From Acidobacteriota bacterium (lineage in GTDB: Bacteria; Acidobacteriota; Blastocatellia; Pyrinomonadales; Pyrinomonadaceae), in assembly GCA_016700175.1 (NCBI GenBank), contig CP065003.1, positions 1 through 64,000 of the forward strand: a stretch of DNA of 64,000 bases. The letters run 5' to 3'. Below, piece after piece: positions 8,185 to 17,248 of the stretch. Numbering within the stretch: position 1 is the stretch's first letter; each line of letters opens with the position of its first letter. The notes under the pieces were generated by a model. That model was not told the origin of the DNA. It searched no databases and saw only the letters and a program-made list of their open reading frames with translations. A program made the translations under genes and the position numbers.

Positions 8185-8727
8185 GTGTCGAAACTGCCCA
8201 GAACAAGAACAGGATTGCTCGTTTTCATAACCTCTTTACTAATTGGCGCAAACGCGTTCGGCCAGGCTCCAAAGGCCGGAAGATCCGACGATGTCGCGAC
8301 GCTCGATGCGATCATCAAGGCCTACTACGAGGTCGTTTCGGGCCCGGCGGGAGAAGCGCCGGACTTTGAGCGTGATTCATCGCTGCACCACCCGAATGCC
8401 CTGATCTCGGTCGCTTCGGTCGACAGCAAAGGAAATCCCCAGCTTTCGACGATGTCGCTCAGGGGATTCTACGACCGCTTCGGAGGTACGCGCCGCACCG
8501 CCTTTTACGAATGGGAGATCCACCGGAGGACCGAACGGTTCGGCAACATGGCGAATGTCTGGAGCACGTATGCTGCCAGCGACAAACCCGGCGGGAAGCC
8601 GTTCATGCGCGGGATCAACAACATTCAGCTCTTTCACGACGGCAAAAGGTGGTGGATCGTGAGCTGGATCTACGACTCCGAGCGTCCCGAGAACCCGATC
8701 CCCGAGGATTATCTGCCGAAGAAGTAG
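8185..8727 (+). CDS. exported SnoaL/NTF2-like protein
   Basis: A 180-residue protein with a signal peptide (LLVFITSLLIGANAFGQ) followed by an NTF2-like fold: an N-terminal helical part with DAIIKAYYEVVSG, then strands ending in KRWWIVSWIYDSE, a signature of SnoaL-type ketosteroid-isomerase-like domains. Translation is taken from GTG 8185 with GGAG ten bases upstream. The active-site polar residues cannot be judged from sequence alone, so the substrate is unknown. It stands alone between a MITE-like element and a convergent membrane-protein gene. Confidence 0.75.
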   Translation: MSKLPRTRTGLLVFITSLLIGANAFGQAPKAGRSDDVATLDAIIKAYYEVVSGPAGEAPDFERDSSLHHPNALISVASVDSKGNPQLSTMSLRGFYDRFGGTRRTAFYEWEIHRRTERFGNMANVWSTYAASDKPGGKPFMRGINNIQLFHDGKRWWIVSWIYDSERPENPIPEDYLPKK

Positions 8728-8754
8728 TTCGTAGCTCTGTTTTCCGACGTGCCG

Positions 8755-9249
8755 TCAACGGCCGATCGTCGTGAGGCAGGCCAGCAGCATCGCCAAAGCC
8801 AGGACAGACGCAACCGTCCTGACAGTGTTCCAGAAAAGCCAGGGCTTCTCGAAGGCGTTGCGCGCTTCCTTCAGTTCTTCAACGGAGAGCTTTTCGGGAT
8901 CCAGCGCCTGGAGCCGGTTGTTCAAAGGCACATTGACCGCTACCGTAGGCACGTGAACAAGGGCAATGAAAACGGCGCACCCGGTCAAAGTGAACGCGAG
9001 GGCAACACCCTGAAGGTACAGTAGCCCGACGACCGCAGAGGCTATCGAACCGACTCCCGAGCCGGCCCAAACCAACAGGAAAAGCGGACTGTTGTTCTGG
9101 ATGACCCGGTCGATGGCTCGGAAGGTCTCGACGAACCGCAGGTCGTCCATCTTTCCGACCCCCGGCATCACGACCACCGCGAATGCGAACAGGAATCCCG
9201 CCACTAGCGACACAAGAAGCGCCGTGATTATCAGTATCAGTTCGAGCAT
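8755..9249 (-). CDS. DUF1772 / anthrone-oxygenase-like membrane protein
   Basis: A 164-residue integral membrane protein with four hydrophobic segments (residues about 4-28, 55-78, 80-105, 140-162). The first helix running into FAVVVMPGVGKM, the ...FVETFRAIDRVIQN stretch and the VPTVAVNVPLNNRLQ loop are typical of the DUF1772 family, which includes fungal anthrone oxygenase relatives of unknown bacterial role. TAAGGAG lies five bases before the ATG. It is convergent with the upstream NTF2-like gene. Confidence 0.75.
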   Translation of the reverse strand: MLELILIITALLVSLVAGFLFAFAVVVMPGVGKMDDLRFVETFRAIDRVIQNNSPLFLLVWAGSGVGSIASAVVGLLYLQGVALAFTLTGCAVFIALVHVPTVAVNVPLNNRLQALDPEKLSVEELKEARNAFEKPWLFWNTVRTVASVLALAMLLACLTTIGR

Positions 9250-9480
9250 ATATCTCCTTACTTAATTCGATTTCACGGCAGGGGTCGTGCTTACGCTGCA
9301 ACTGGTCAGATCTCTCGCCAAGCCCTGATTCGTCCCCAACCAAACGAAGCTTAACGCCCGAAATACCTTGCGAAGGGATATACGTTCGGGCCGATTAATG
9401 CAAGGCTGCCCGCTCAAGCGAGTGGAGGTCAAAGCGCGCAAGGCGGCAAACCGATAAGCGGAATTCGGGCCGTAAAGTGT

Positions 9481-9486
9481 TAGAAT
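9481..9486 (+). promoter_or_regulatory. possible -10 element (TAGAAT) for a nearly leaderless ketosynthase transcript
   Basis: TAGAAT ends 10 bases before the ATG at 9497 and no Shine-Dalgarno lies between. A transcript started here would have a leader of about 4 bases. No good -35 is present at 17 bp, so support is weak. The rest of 9250-9480 shows nothing recognisable. Confidence 0.3.
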
Positions 9487-9496
9487 CCCTCTCCAT

Positions 9497-10553
9497 ATGA
9501 CCTCGATCAAGGGAACAGGGAGCGTGCTTCCGGAGCTCGTCGTTCCGAACAGCGAGTTCCACAGCAACGTGTTCTACGACAAAAGCGGCGCGGCTTTGCC
9601 TGTTTCGGGCGAGGCGGCGGCGGCGAAGCTCGAGGCGATCTCGGGGATCCGGGAACGCCGGTACGTGCCGTTCGACCAGGATTCCAGGCCCTTGATGACA
9701 GAGGCGGCAACGAAGGCGGTCGAGGATTCGGGGCTTGCTCCGGATGAGCTCGACGGGATCATCGTCGCTCACAACGCCGGGAACATTCTAATCGGCGAGC
9801 AGGCCTTCCACACGGTTCCGAATATGGCGGCGTATCTGAAGCACGCGCTCGACGTTACGAATCACGAGTGCTTCGCGTACGACATTTTGTTCGCCTGCCC
9901 CGGATGGCTTCAGGGGGTGATCCAGGCACATCAGTCGATCGGGGCCGGCGATGCGGAGAACGTGCTTGTGGTAGGCATCGAGGTCGCGTCGAGGATGCTC
10001 GATCCGCACGATGTAGACTCGATGATCCTGGGCGACGGATGTGGCGCCGCCGTTTTCTCGAAAGACGGGCCTGGAAAGGGAGTGATCTCGCACGCGACTT
10101 TCTCTCATGCGAACAAGGACCTCGAGAACATATACCTTGGCAGATCGAACAAGGAAGGCGTTCCCGGAAGCTGCTGGTTCAAGATGAACGGCAGGGAAGT
10201 GTACCGGTACGCGACGACCTGGGTCCCGAGGGTGGTGAAGAAGGCGTTGGACAAGGCGGGTCTCGGGATCGCGGACGTCGATATGTTCCTGTTTCACCAG
10301 GCGAACGAGAAGCTGATAGAGGCAGTCGGGAACCATTTGGCCGAGCTGTACGGAGTCGAGCAGGATAGCCTCGAAGGGAAGCTCCCGATGACGATCCAGT
10401 TCCTGGGGAACACTTCGGTGGCTACGATACCGACGATGCTCGACCTGATCCTGAAGCGGAACCTCGACGGTTATTCGATTAGCGAAGGCGACACGGTGGT
10501 ATTCGCCTCGGTCGGCGCCGGGATGCATTGCAACGCGGTGGTGTATGGATTTT

Positions 10554-10555
<2 letters not shown>
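9497..10555 (+). CDS. 3-oxoacyl-ACP synthase III family (FabH-like) ketosynthase
   Basis: A thiolase-fold condensing enzyme of 352 residues. The catalytic triad of the KAS III type is visible: C134 (LFACPGWLQG), H267 (FLFHQANEKLIEAV) and N305 (FLGNTSVATIPTML). The C-terminal GAGMHCNAVVYGF loop is also typical. It should join an acyl-CoA starter to malonyl-ACP or a related acceptor. It is not beside fab genes, and the HNAGN segment and long insert around residues 100-130 suggest a specialised member rather than the housekeeping FabH. No Shine-Dalgarno is present. A GGAGACR repeat array begins right at its stop codon. Confidence 0.85.
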
Positions 10556-10667
<112 letters not shown>

Positions 10668-10671
10668 TGTA

Positions 10672-10856
10672 AGCGCGACCGCGCAGCGGTCAAATGCATT
10701 TAGCCGTGGGTAAGCCCGAAGGGCGCCACCCACGGAATGGAGGCGCCCTCGATCATCCAGCCGCTTTAGCGGCGCAGTGGGCAGCAGTGAATAGGCGACC
10801 GCCCTGTGGTCAAATGCGTTTAGTCGTGGGTAAGCCCGAAGGGCACCACCCACGGT
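10672..10856 (+). repeat. two copies of a CCGTGGGTAAGCCCGAAGGGC palindromic repeat
   Basis: Each copy (about 10672-10735 and 10796-10856) has a GACCGC...GCGGTC-type pair, an A/T linker with TTTAG, then CCGTGGGT...ACCCACGG enclosing GCCCGAAGGGC. Related copies lie at 11786-11850 and, more diverged, 62535-62590. No gene is seen in 10857-10979. Confidence 0.8.
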
Positions 10857-10979
10857 AAGGTACGGCTCCTTGATCCCATAGCCGCGTTGGTGGCGGTAGG
10901 TTAGTTTCCGGAGCCCAAGCGACGGGATCCGTGCCGACGAATGGCCAGATTTACCCGCGCGTGAGGTCCTGGATCTGCG

Positions 10980-11459
10980 ATGTACTGGTTACCGTTGATC
11001 GCATTTGCATTTCATATGCTTGAGGAGTACCCGAGATTTCCCGAGTGGGCAACGCGGCATTTCGGTGCGACCAGCAATGCCTGGTACGTCTACTCCCATA
11101 TCCCGCTTGTCACCCTGGCGATAATTGTCTGTTTGTCTGCCGAGAACTCTTCGCCCCAAACTTGGGAAAGGATCTTCGGGACCGCTTTCGCCATCACGCT
11201 GGCGCTGAACGGCATTTTTCACATCGCCGCGACGATCCTGTTTCGTGAGTACTCGCCCGGAGTAGCAACAGGAACCTTTTTTCTGATTCCGGTAGCCTGC
11301 TACTTGCTGATCGAGACCGCGGGAGGGCGTTTGTTGACCGGCCGGCAAACGTGGGTAGCATTCGCGATAGGAGTTGTAGTACAGATTGCGGTGGTCGCGA
11401 GCTTGTATCTGGAAATGGATATCGACTGGCGGTTGAAGAAACAGGGATTTGACGAATGA
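10980..11459 (+). CDS. HXXEE-domain integral membrane protein
   Basis: A 159-residue membrane protein with about five hydrophobic helices. It opens with WLPLIAFAFHMLEEYPRFPEW, carrying the H-x-x-E-E motif that names this family (HXXEE domain); a second conserved pattern LNGIFHIAATILFREYSPG contains the later conserved His. The family is found in diverse bacteria and its activity is unknown; conserved His and Glu residues within helices hint at metal binding or catalysis in the membrane (inference). It is flanked by repeat arrays on both sides and has no operon partner. Confidence 0.8.
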   Translation: MYWLPLIAFAFHMLEEYPRFPEWATRHFGATSNAWYVYSHIPLVTLAIIVCLSAENSSPQTWERIFGTAFAITLALNGIFHIAATILFREYSPGVATGTFFLIPVACYLLIETAGGRLLTGRQTWVAFAIGVVVQIAVVASLYLEMDIDWRLKKQGFDE

Positions 11460-11465
11460 GAGCGA

Positions 11466-11488
11466 TACCCGGAGCGCGAGCGACGGGC
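11466..11488 (+). repeat. 23-bp dispersed repeat, copy 2
   Basis: Exact copy of the 23-mer at 4034-4056, in the opposite orientation; directly precedes a heptamer array. Confidence 0.75.
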
Positions 11489-11492
11489 ATAG

Positions 11493-11643
<151 letters not shown>

Positions 11644-11649
11644 GGACCG

Positions 11650-11850
11650 CTTCGCCCCGAAGGGGCGACAGAAGTTAGCCCCGGGCAAGCCGAAGGCGCA
11701 GCCCGGGGTAAGAGACCGCCGACGACCCGCACGCCGGAGGCGTGCTGCCTGGTCCCGGGGCGGCAAATACAGGGGACAGTGTACGCGCGACCGCGTAGCG
11801 GTCATATGCATTTAGCCGTGGGTAAGCCCGAAGGGCGCCACCCACGGTAT
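11650..11850 (+). repeat. CCCCGAAGGGGCGAC-type repeat followed by CCGTGGGTAAGCCC-type repeat
   Basis: The first unit (about 11653-11750) matches those at 7569 and 7703; the second (11786-11850) matches those at 10672 and 10796. The fixed order heptamer array, first unit, second unit suggests a composite repeat. Confidence 0.8.
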
Positions 11851-11976
11851 GGAGGCGCCCCCAAATATCCAGCCGCGTTAGCGGCCGTACCAGGGGCGGA
11901 AACGCGACCTTCAGGGAGCGTGCCATTTTTGCCGCGTCAGCGGCGGTCCAGGTATCAGAAAAGGGAGACAACAACT

Positions 11977-12354
11977 ATGGAAGCAGCTGTAAACGAACAA
12001 GAGGGAATCAGGCAGGCGATCAATTACTATTTTGATGGGATTCGCGAAGGAAACCTGGATACGCTCAAAGAAGCGTTTCATTCTGAAGCGACGATGTGCG
12101 GGCACTTCGGCGACGAACTTATGATCGTGCCGATCCAGGGCCTATACGACTTCGTCAGCTCAAATCCTTCTCCGTCCGAAAGCGGCGAACCGTTCGAAGG
12201 CACGATCGAGGCGATCGAGATCGCGGGCACCGTCGCATCGGCCAAGGTTACCGAGAAGTCGTACATGGGCCACGACTTCACGGATTTCTTCAACCTACTC
12301 AAGATCGAAGGCCGCTGGTGGATCGTCAGCAAGGTCTTCAACGTCGACGGGTAG
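11977..12354 (+). CDS. NTF2-like (putative lumazine-binding type) protein
   Basis: A 125-residue soluble protein with an NTF2-like fold: INYYFDGIREGNLDTLKEAFH, then MCGHFGDELMIVPIQGLYDFV, and a C-terminal strand IEGRWWIVSKVFNVDG. This is the pattern of the Lumazine_bd_2/SnoaL group. Start is ATG 11977 with AAGGGAG upstream; longer frames run into repeat DNA. A close structural relative is encoded at 37545-37922. Function unknown. Confidence 0.75.
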   Translation: MEAAVNEQEGIRQAINYYFDGIREGNLDTLKEAFHSEATMCGHFGDELMIVPIQGLYDFVSSNPSPSESGEPFEGTIEAIEIAGTVASAKVTEKSYMGHDFTDFFNLLKIEGRWWIVSKVFNVDG

Positions 12355-12718
12355 AGCGATTTGCAGGGGCAGGGCTTGTACCTGCCCTTTGCGGCTCCCG
12401 CGTGCGAAAGTCGTATAACTCGCGCAGGCGGAAGCTTAAGGGAACCCGACGCGCGTTGTCCGCGTGCAAGTGGTGTTTCGAGCGTCGCGTCAGCGACAGC
12501 CTTGGTTTAGCCGTGGTCTTCAGACCACGGTAATCTTAGGCAACCCTTAACGAGCCGCGTCAGCGGCGTCTGCCGTGGACTCTACCTGAAGGAACGCGAT
12601 GGTGGGCCGTACTGGCCCGTCATGTCGTTCGAACCCTGCGAGCCAGTGGCTCTCTCTCAGACTTGACCCCTTTCGGCGTTCGATCCCTTCGAAGCCGCGA
12701 TCCGGGACCTGGCAAGTA
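12355..12718. other. gene-free stretch with a perfect 20-bp hairpin
   Basis: No convincing gene. At 12511-12530 CCGTGGTCTTCAGACCACGG folds into an 8-bp perfect stem with a TTCA loop, preceded by TTTAG as in the other hairpin repeats. GCGTCAGCG-type short palindromes flank it. Confidence 0.6.
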
Positions 12719-13093
12719 ATGTTCACGAATGGAGAAGATCTTTCGGCGGCCGAAATCAGGATGAATTCCTGGGCCTCGGTTCGACGCTATGCCGAATTCA
12801 TCTTTCTCGTCGTTTTGGTTGGCTTTTTCGGGTGGTGGGCATATTCTCTGTGGAATAGCTCAGGGGAGTCAGCAGTTCGTTCTTGTGTTGGGTCGGTACA
12901 CTCGCAGTTGGCCAATGACGAGCCTGCCGGCCCAAACGAGTCCGCCAACTGGCGGATCTGGTCCGAGCGGGAGGTTTCCGATTTTCTCTCCAGGTACCCT
13001 GACCAGCTTGACTGCTGTTCGACCCGTGACGAATTAGGAGAATTGCGAATCAGATCGCGGAGAAATGGGGCGACGATGGAGTTCCACCTGTGA
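12719..13093 (+). CDS. small membrane-anchored hypothetical protein
   Basis: A 124-residue open frame. The region FIFLVVLVGFFGWWAYSLW is a strong transmembrane helix near the N-terminus; the remainder (with RIWSEREVSDFLSRYPDQL and a CC pair) would lie outside the membrane. The start at ATG 12719 is tentative: MNSW at 12761 is an alternative and neither has a strong ribosome site. I recognise no family. Confidence 0.45.
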   Translation: MFTNGEDLSAAEIRMNSWASVRRYAEFIFLVVLVGFFGWWAYSLWNSSGESAVRSCVGSVHSQLANDEPAGPNESANWRIWSEREVSDFLSRYPDQLDCCSTRDELGELRIRSRRNGATMEFHL

Positions 13094-13208
13094 CTGAGGG
13101 ATAGGCCATGGATCGAGTCGATAGATCCAAGATCCCGTGTTGCCGCGGAGGATTCCCAATACTGACGATGGAAGAGCACGGTTCGCTAAAATCTCGTCAG
13201 TATGCAGG

Positions 13209-13751
13209 ATGACCTACTACAGAGACAAGTCCAAGAGGTGCATGACGGCTTCGGGACCGCACGTCCGTGCGATCGGCTGGCTCGACAAGAAGCATCGATT
13301 TCGCAAAGGCAGGACCTCGCTTGAATTCCGGGAGAAACTGCGTAAATTCTCGGAGAGCGCTTCAAGCTCGACGTTCTCCCTGGGGTGGGGCGTTTTCTTC
13401 GGTCATCACACTTGCGAGCTGTGCGAAAAGTTTTCTTCGGGACTTAATTTCGGAGTTCCCGCGGGTGAAATCCTATACGTTGCACCCGAGATGGTCTCGC
13501 ACTATGTTGAGAATCACAGATACCGCCCTCCGAAGGAGTTCGTCAAGGCAGTATTGGATTCGCCTCTCCCGGACACACGGGAATATTCCGATGCAATAGC
13601 TCGGTTCCGTCGGCCGGATGATCAACCCGCAGGCTATGGAACGGAAGGATATGATCCGGCACAAGCCGGCGATTCGAGCCAGGTAACTTCAGCCCGCACT
13701 GAAGCGAATGGCGTGTGGAATAAGATACTACGGATCCTGTCGCGCTCGTAG
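13209..13751 (+). CDS. hypothetical protein with HHTCELC motif
   Basis: A 180-residue soluble protein beginning MTYYRDKSKRC. It has GHHTCELC in the middle, an NFGVPAGEILYVAPEMVSHYV stretch and HRYRPPKEFVKAV, ending in a Ser/Pro-rich tail. I have an impression that similar small proteins with a GxHxCxxC site and a Y-x-x-P-x-M-x-x-H-Y-V segment occur in other bacteria, but I cannot name the family. The His/Cys cluster suggests a metal site (inference). Start chosen at ATG 13209; upstream in-frame codons lack this character. Confidence 0.55.
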   Translation: MTYYRDKSKRCMTASGPHVRAIGWLDKKHRFRKGRTSLEFREKLRKFSESASSSTFSLGWGVFFGHHTCELCEKFSSGLNFGVPAGEILYVAPEMVSHYVENHRYRPPKEFVKAVLDSPLPDTREYSDAIARFRRPDDQPAGYGTEGYDPAQAGDSSQVTSARTEANGVWNKILRILSRS

Positions 13752-13842
13752 GTAAGCGGCATTGACTCAGGTCATGGTATTTTTCGGCTCCAGCCCGGAA
13801 TCCGAATGAAGGTCAGAGTACCGGTCCCGGGACATTTAACTT

Positions 13843-14286
13843 ATGCCCTCTGACGCAGATCAAAACGTAAAACAGGCGGTCCCGTTCTTTATGGTGACCG
13901 ATATCGAGGCTTCGCTTCGGTTCTATATCGACGGGCTTGGGTTTTCGATCGAACAGGAATGGCGTCCCGAACAGTCAGAAGGCCGCATCCGGTGGTGCTG
14001 GCTTGCGCTTGGCGGCGCCGCATTGATGCTTCAGGAATACTGGAAGGACGGAAGACCCGGCGGTGCGCCAGAAGGCGTGCTCGGACAGGGCGTTTCAGTA
14101 TGTTTTATGTGTTCCGACGCGATCGGGATCTACAAGGATCTTGTCAGGCGCGGGATCGATGCCAGGAGGCCGTTTGTGGGAAACGGTCTGTGGGTCACAT
14201 CCGCTACCGATCCGGACGGATATCGTCTCGATTTTGAGAGTCCGACCGACGCACCGGAGGAAACCGAGTACTCCGGCGAAGACTGA
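13843..14286 (+). CDS. VOC superfamily (glyoxalase/bleomycin-resistance-like) protein
   Basis: A 147-residue vicinal-oxygen-chelate protein. It opens QAVPFFMVTDIEASLRFYIDGLGF, followed by WCWLALGGAALMLQEYW, and ends with WVTSATDPDGYRLDFESPTD, the usual closing strand with its metal-ligand Glu. Members include glyoxalases, dioxygenases and drug-binding proteins; the substrate cannot be told. It is followed by three DUF1801 genes on the same strand. Confidence 0.85.
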   Translation: MPSDADQNVKQAVPFFMVTDIEASLRFYIDGLGFSIEQEWRPEQSEGRIRWCWLALGGAALMLQEYWKDGRPGGAPEGVLGQGVSVCFMCSDAIGIYKDLVRRGIDARRPFVGNGLWVTSATDPDGYRLDFESPTDAPEETEYSGED

Positions 14287-14353
14287 ATCGGGATCCGGCG
14301 CCCCTCAAGACGAAGATAGAAGCGCCGCGTTGCTCGCGGAGATCGGTTAGACT

Positions 14354-14743
14354 ATGCATCCGGACACAACGAAATACAACGCCGCCCAGTCTTCTTCTGA
14401 CCGCAGGATCTGCGATCTTCTCGCGAGGGAGATCGACAAGCATCTGCCGGAGGCCGAGAACAAGATCTGGCACGCGCATCCTGTCTGGTTCCTCGAGGGA
14501 AACCCGATCGTCGGATACAGCAAACTGAAGGCTGGGCTTCGGCTGATGTTCTGGAGCGGGCAATCGTTTGAAGAGAGCGGTCTTGTAGGCAGGAGCAAAT
14601 TCAAGGACGCCTCGGTGACGTATACAGACGTCAATGAGATCGACCTGGAAGACCTGCAACGATGGCTTGCGAAATCCCGCGATATCCAGTGGGATTATAA
14701 GAATCTGATCAAGCGGAAGGGAAGGCTGGAGAGGCTGAAATAG
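14354..14743 (+). CDS. DUF1801 domain protein (first of three)
   Basis: A 129-residue protein. CDLLAREIDKHLPEAENKIWHAHPVWFLEGNPIVGY matches the DUF1801 core (acidic helix, then a Trp-x-x-Pro and Gly-rich strand), followed by GLRLMFWSGQSFEE, the hydrophobic strand with small turn. DUF1801 proteins share a YdhG-like fold of unknown function. Two more members follow at 14915 and 15389. Confidence 0.75.
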   Translation: MHPDTTKYNAAQSSSDRRICDLLAREIDKHLPEAENKIWHAHPVWFLEGNPIVGYSKLKAGLRLMFWSGQSFEESGLVGRSKFKDASVTYTDVNEIDLEDLQRWLAKSRDIQWDYKNLIKRKGRLERLK

Positions 14744-14872
14744 AAGTCAGGAGACAGGAGTCAGGAGACAGCTTCGCCCCGGAGGGGCGACGGAAGATAG
14801 CCCCGGGCAAGCCGAAGGCGCAGCCCGGGGTTAGGATCGCAGGCGTCGCCGCACGCCGGAGGCGTGCCGCTC
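14744..14872 (+). repeat. short GGAGACA array plus CCCCGGAGGGGCGACGG-type repeat
   Basis: Four degenerate heptamers (14744-14770) are followed by a fourth copy of the ~95-bp hairpin unit (14775-14872). The same array-then-unit order is seen at 7428-7665 and 11493-11750. Confidence 0.75.
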
Positions 14873-14914
14873 TTTACGAACCGATGCGGGCGGGGACGCC
14901 CACGGTCGAAAGAA

Positions 14915-15343
14915 ATGGCAGGAAACGGCAACAAGAAGGAGCCCGTCCTCCTTTCCGGCGGTAATCCGCAGATCGCGAAGGCCGACGGTGACGAGCCCGT
15001 TCAGGAGTACATCAGCGCGATGCCCGGCTGGAAGCGCGATGCCGGCAAGAGACTCGACGAACTGATCGAGAAGACCGTCCCCGAAGTGCGGAAGGCGGTC
15101 CGCTGGAACTCGCCGTTCTACGGCGTTGAAGGCCAGGGCTGGTTCATCAGCTTCCACTGTTTCACTAAATACATCAAGATCACATTCCTGAATGGTTCGT
15201 CGCTCGATCCGCCTCCGCCGGTAGAATCGAAACACGAGGAAGTGCGCTACTTTCACATTTACGAGGAAGACGAGTTCGATGAGGAACAAATGGCGGACTG
15301 GATCGCGCAGGCGTCGGACATTCCCGGCGAGGACCTGTTCTGA
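14915..15343 (+). CDS. DUF1801 domain protein (second of three)
   Basis: A 142-residue protein. VQEYISAMPGWKRDAGKRLDELI, VRWNSPFYGVEGQGWFISF and YIKITFLNGSSLDPPPP are the standard DUF1801 blocks, with a C-terminal acidic helix. ATG 14915 follows the repeat block; GAAAG is the only weak ribosome-site candidate. Role unknown. Confidence 0.8.
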   Translation: MAGNGNKKEPVLLSGGNPQIAKADGDEPVQEYISAMPGWKRDAGKRLDELIEKTVPEVRKAVRWNSPFYGVEGQGWFISFHCFTKYIKITFLNGSSLDPPPPVESKHEEVRYFHIYEEDEFDEEQMADWIAQASDIPGEDLF

Positions 15344-15388
15344 TCAAGGCCCAAACGTCACACACAATGAATCGGACTGTTGCCGGCT

Positions 15389-15763
15389 ATGAACGAAATC
15401 GACGCCATAATTAATGATCTCAGCGACTGGCGCGGCGAAATGCTCGCCCGGATGCGGGAACTGATCCGCGAAGCTGATCCGGAAGCGGTCGAAGAGATCA
15501 AGTGGAAGAAACCGACGAATCCGAGAGGAGTCCCTACCTGGTCCCGCGAGGGGATTATCTGCACGGGTGAGACCTACAAGGACAAGGTCAAGCTCACGTT
15601 TCCTAAGGGCGCATCCTTGATCGATCCGTCCGGACTTTTCAACTCGAGCCTGAAAGGTAACGCCCGCCGTGCCATCGACCTTTTCGAGGGCGATGAGATC
15701 GACGCGGGCGCGTTCAAGTCGCTGATCCGTGAGGCGGTCGCGCTGAATACCGAGGCCCGATAA
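15389..15763 (+). CDS. DUF1801 domain protein (third of three)
   Basis: A 124-residue protein starting MNEIDAIINDLSDWRGEMLARM. The conserved EEIKWKKPTNPRGVPTWS and KVKLTFPKGASLID blocks define DUF1801; the family-typical C-terminal AIDLFEGDEIDAGAFKSLIREAV helix is complete. ATG 15389 is preferred over TTG 15380. It begins 45 bases after the second copy and may be cotranscribed. Confidence 0.8.
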   Translation: MNEIDAIINDLSDWRGEMLARMRELIREADPEAVEEIKWKKPTNPRGVPTWSREGIICTGETYKDKVKLTFPKGASLIDPSGLFNSSLKGNARRAIDLFEGDEIDAGAFKSLIREAVALNTEAR

Positions 15764-15776
15764 TCAGTAGCTTTGT

Positions 15777-15815
15777 CAGATAAGCTTCAGCTTGTCGCGG
15801 GCCGCAAGGCTCGAA
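15777..15815 (+). repeat. GATAAGCTTCAGCTTGTC-type repeat, copy 1
   Basis: GATAAGCTTCAGCTTGTC (self-complementary with G-T pairs) followed by CGGGCCGC and a diverged partner. Other copies: 30249-30275, 51981-52020, 60421-60456, 60517-60552 and three in 62768-63004. Confidence 0.8.
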
Positions 15816-15960
15816 TTTAGTGGAAGAAACAGGATAGACAGGATCAGAAGGATGCTTGCTCTTGCCTTACTGTATCGAGTTGTCGATCTGATACCGAGAT
15901 GTTCTCTTGGTTTATCCTTTTGATCCTCTACATCTTGTTTCTCTTCTCCCCTAACTGCAT

Positions 15961-16662
15961 ATGCGAGTCTGCGTAATCGGTGCTTCTGGAAAGCTCGGAA
16001 AATACATAGTCCGGCATTGTCTGGACCGGGGTTACGATGTGGTCGCCGTTTGCCGCGAGCGGAGCACAGCGAAGCTCGACGATTTCAAAGGCAGGATCAG
16101 GATAGTGCCCGGGGCGACGAACGACCGCGAAGTGATCAAGGAAGCGGTCAAAGGCTGCGAAGGCGTGCTTACGGTGCTCGTGCCGTGGGGAGTTCAGCAA
16201 TACTCGACCGGTACGGCCCAGGCGGTGCTGGATTTCGCGGAACCCGGTGCGCGGCTCGTCTTTTCCTGCGGCTGGCATATCACAAGGGACGGAAAAGACG
16301 TCTACAGCCGGAAACTGAAGATGTTCGTGAAGGTCTTCGGATTTGTCGCGAGGCTCTTCCGGTTTGCCGACCTCGACGACCAGGTCGAGGCGTGCCGGCG
16401 CATATTTGAAAGCGACACGCGATGGACCGTGGTTCGCGGAAGCGATCTAGAAGAAGGAGAAAGTCAGGGGCTTCCGGTCTGGAGCAGGCACGTCGGCGAT
16501 CCGATCCTCGCGAGCAATCTGACCCGGCGGATCGATTTCGCTCTATTCATGGTCGAGGCTCTGACGAACGACGAACTCATCCGCGAGGCGCCGGCGATCG
16601 TGGGCCGCAAGTCGCCGTCCGCGATCGCTTACGCTTCGGAAGATCGTCGCGAACAGGCTTAG
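15961..16662 (+). CDS. NAD(P)-binding, NmrA/atypical SDR-like protein
   Basis: A 233-residue Rossmann-fold protein. The N-terminus MRVCVIGASGKLGKYIVRH carries the GxSGxxG dinucleotide loop of atypical short-chain dehydrogenases; GRIRIVPGATNDREVIKEAVKG and GVLTVLVPW follow in the expected order. No Y-x-x-x-K site is evident, as usual for NmrA-like members that may bind rather than turn over the nucleotide. Substrate unknown. Two 23-bp dispersed repeats begin at its stop. Confidence 0.8.
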   Translation: MRVCVIGASGKLGKYIVRHCLDRGYDVVAVCRERSTAKLDDFKGRIRIVPGATNDREVIKEAVKGCEGVLTVLVPWGVQQYSTGTAQAVLDFAEPGARLVFSCGWHITRDGKDVYSRKLKMFVKVFGFVARLFRFADLDDQVEACRRIFESDTRWTVVRGSDLEEGESQGLPVWSRHVGDPILASNLTRRIDFALFMVEALTNDELIREAPAIVGRKSPSAIAYASEDRREQA

Positions 16663-16714
16663 TACCCGGAGCGCGAGCGACGGGCGATCAATACCCGGAG
16701 CGCGAGCGACGGGC
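16663..16714 (+). repeat. 23-bp dispersed repeat, two tandem copies
   Basis: TACCCGGAGCGCGAGC + GACGGGC occurs at 16663-16685 and 16692-16714, separated by 6 bases. Confidence 0.8.
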
Positions 16715-16776
16715 ATTACAGAACAGCCCACGGCCCAAGCCGTGGTTCAATAACACCAACCCGAAAGGAGAGAACA

Positions 16777-17199
16777 ATGAACAAAGCCCCGAAATGGTTC
16801 GTTCCGGTGGCCGTCGTAGCACTCATCTGGAATCTGCTCGGCTGCGTCGCATATCTGTTCGACGTGATGATGTCGCCCGAAGACATCGCGAATCTAAGCG
16901 CCGCGGAGCAGGCTCTTTATGCCTCGCGGCCTGCCTGGGCAGTCGCCGCGACCGCTGTTGCCGTTTGGTTCGGCGCGCTCGGCTGCGTCGGCCTGGTCCT
17001 GAAAAAGCGCTGGTCCTTGCCTGTCCTTGCGCTTTCGCTCGCGGGCGTGATCGTTTAGGACATATCGCTGTTTGTTCTCGGCGGAGCCGGAGATCTGGCG
17101 GGACCGGCCGTCTATGCAATGGAGGGAATCGTTCTGGTCGTCTCGATCGGGCTTGTAGTGATGAGCCTCCAGGGTGTCAAGAAGGGTTGGCTGTCCTAG
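16777..17199 (+). pseudogene. four-helix membrane protein interrupted by an in-frame TAG
   Basis: From ATG 16777, preceded by AAAGGAGAG, the product has membrane segments around residues 8-28, 48-68 and 78-94. A TAG at 17056-17058 stops it in the middle of a hydrophobic stretch (AGVIV-stop-DISLFVLGG). The same frame continues without a break to 17199, giving a fourth helix (GIVLVVSIGLVVMSL) and a typical basic end. One base change (for example CAG to TAG) explains this, so the 141-codon frame is a recently interrupted gene or contains a sequence error. Function unknown; the next gene is also a small membrane protein. Confidence 0.65.
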
Positions 17200-17248
17200 C
17201 CGGTCCTCAGGTATCGGCACCCCGGTTGAAATTCCCGGAGGAAAAAGT

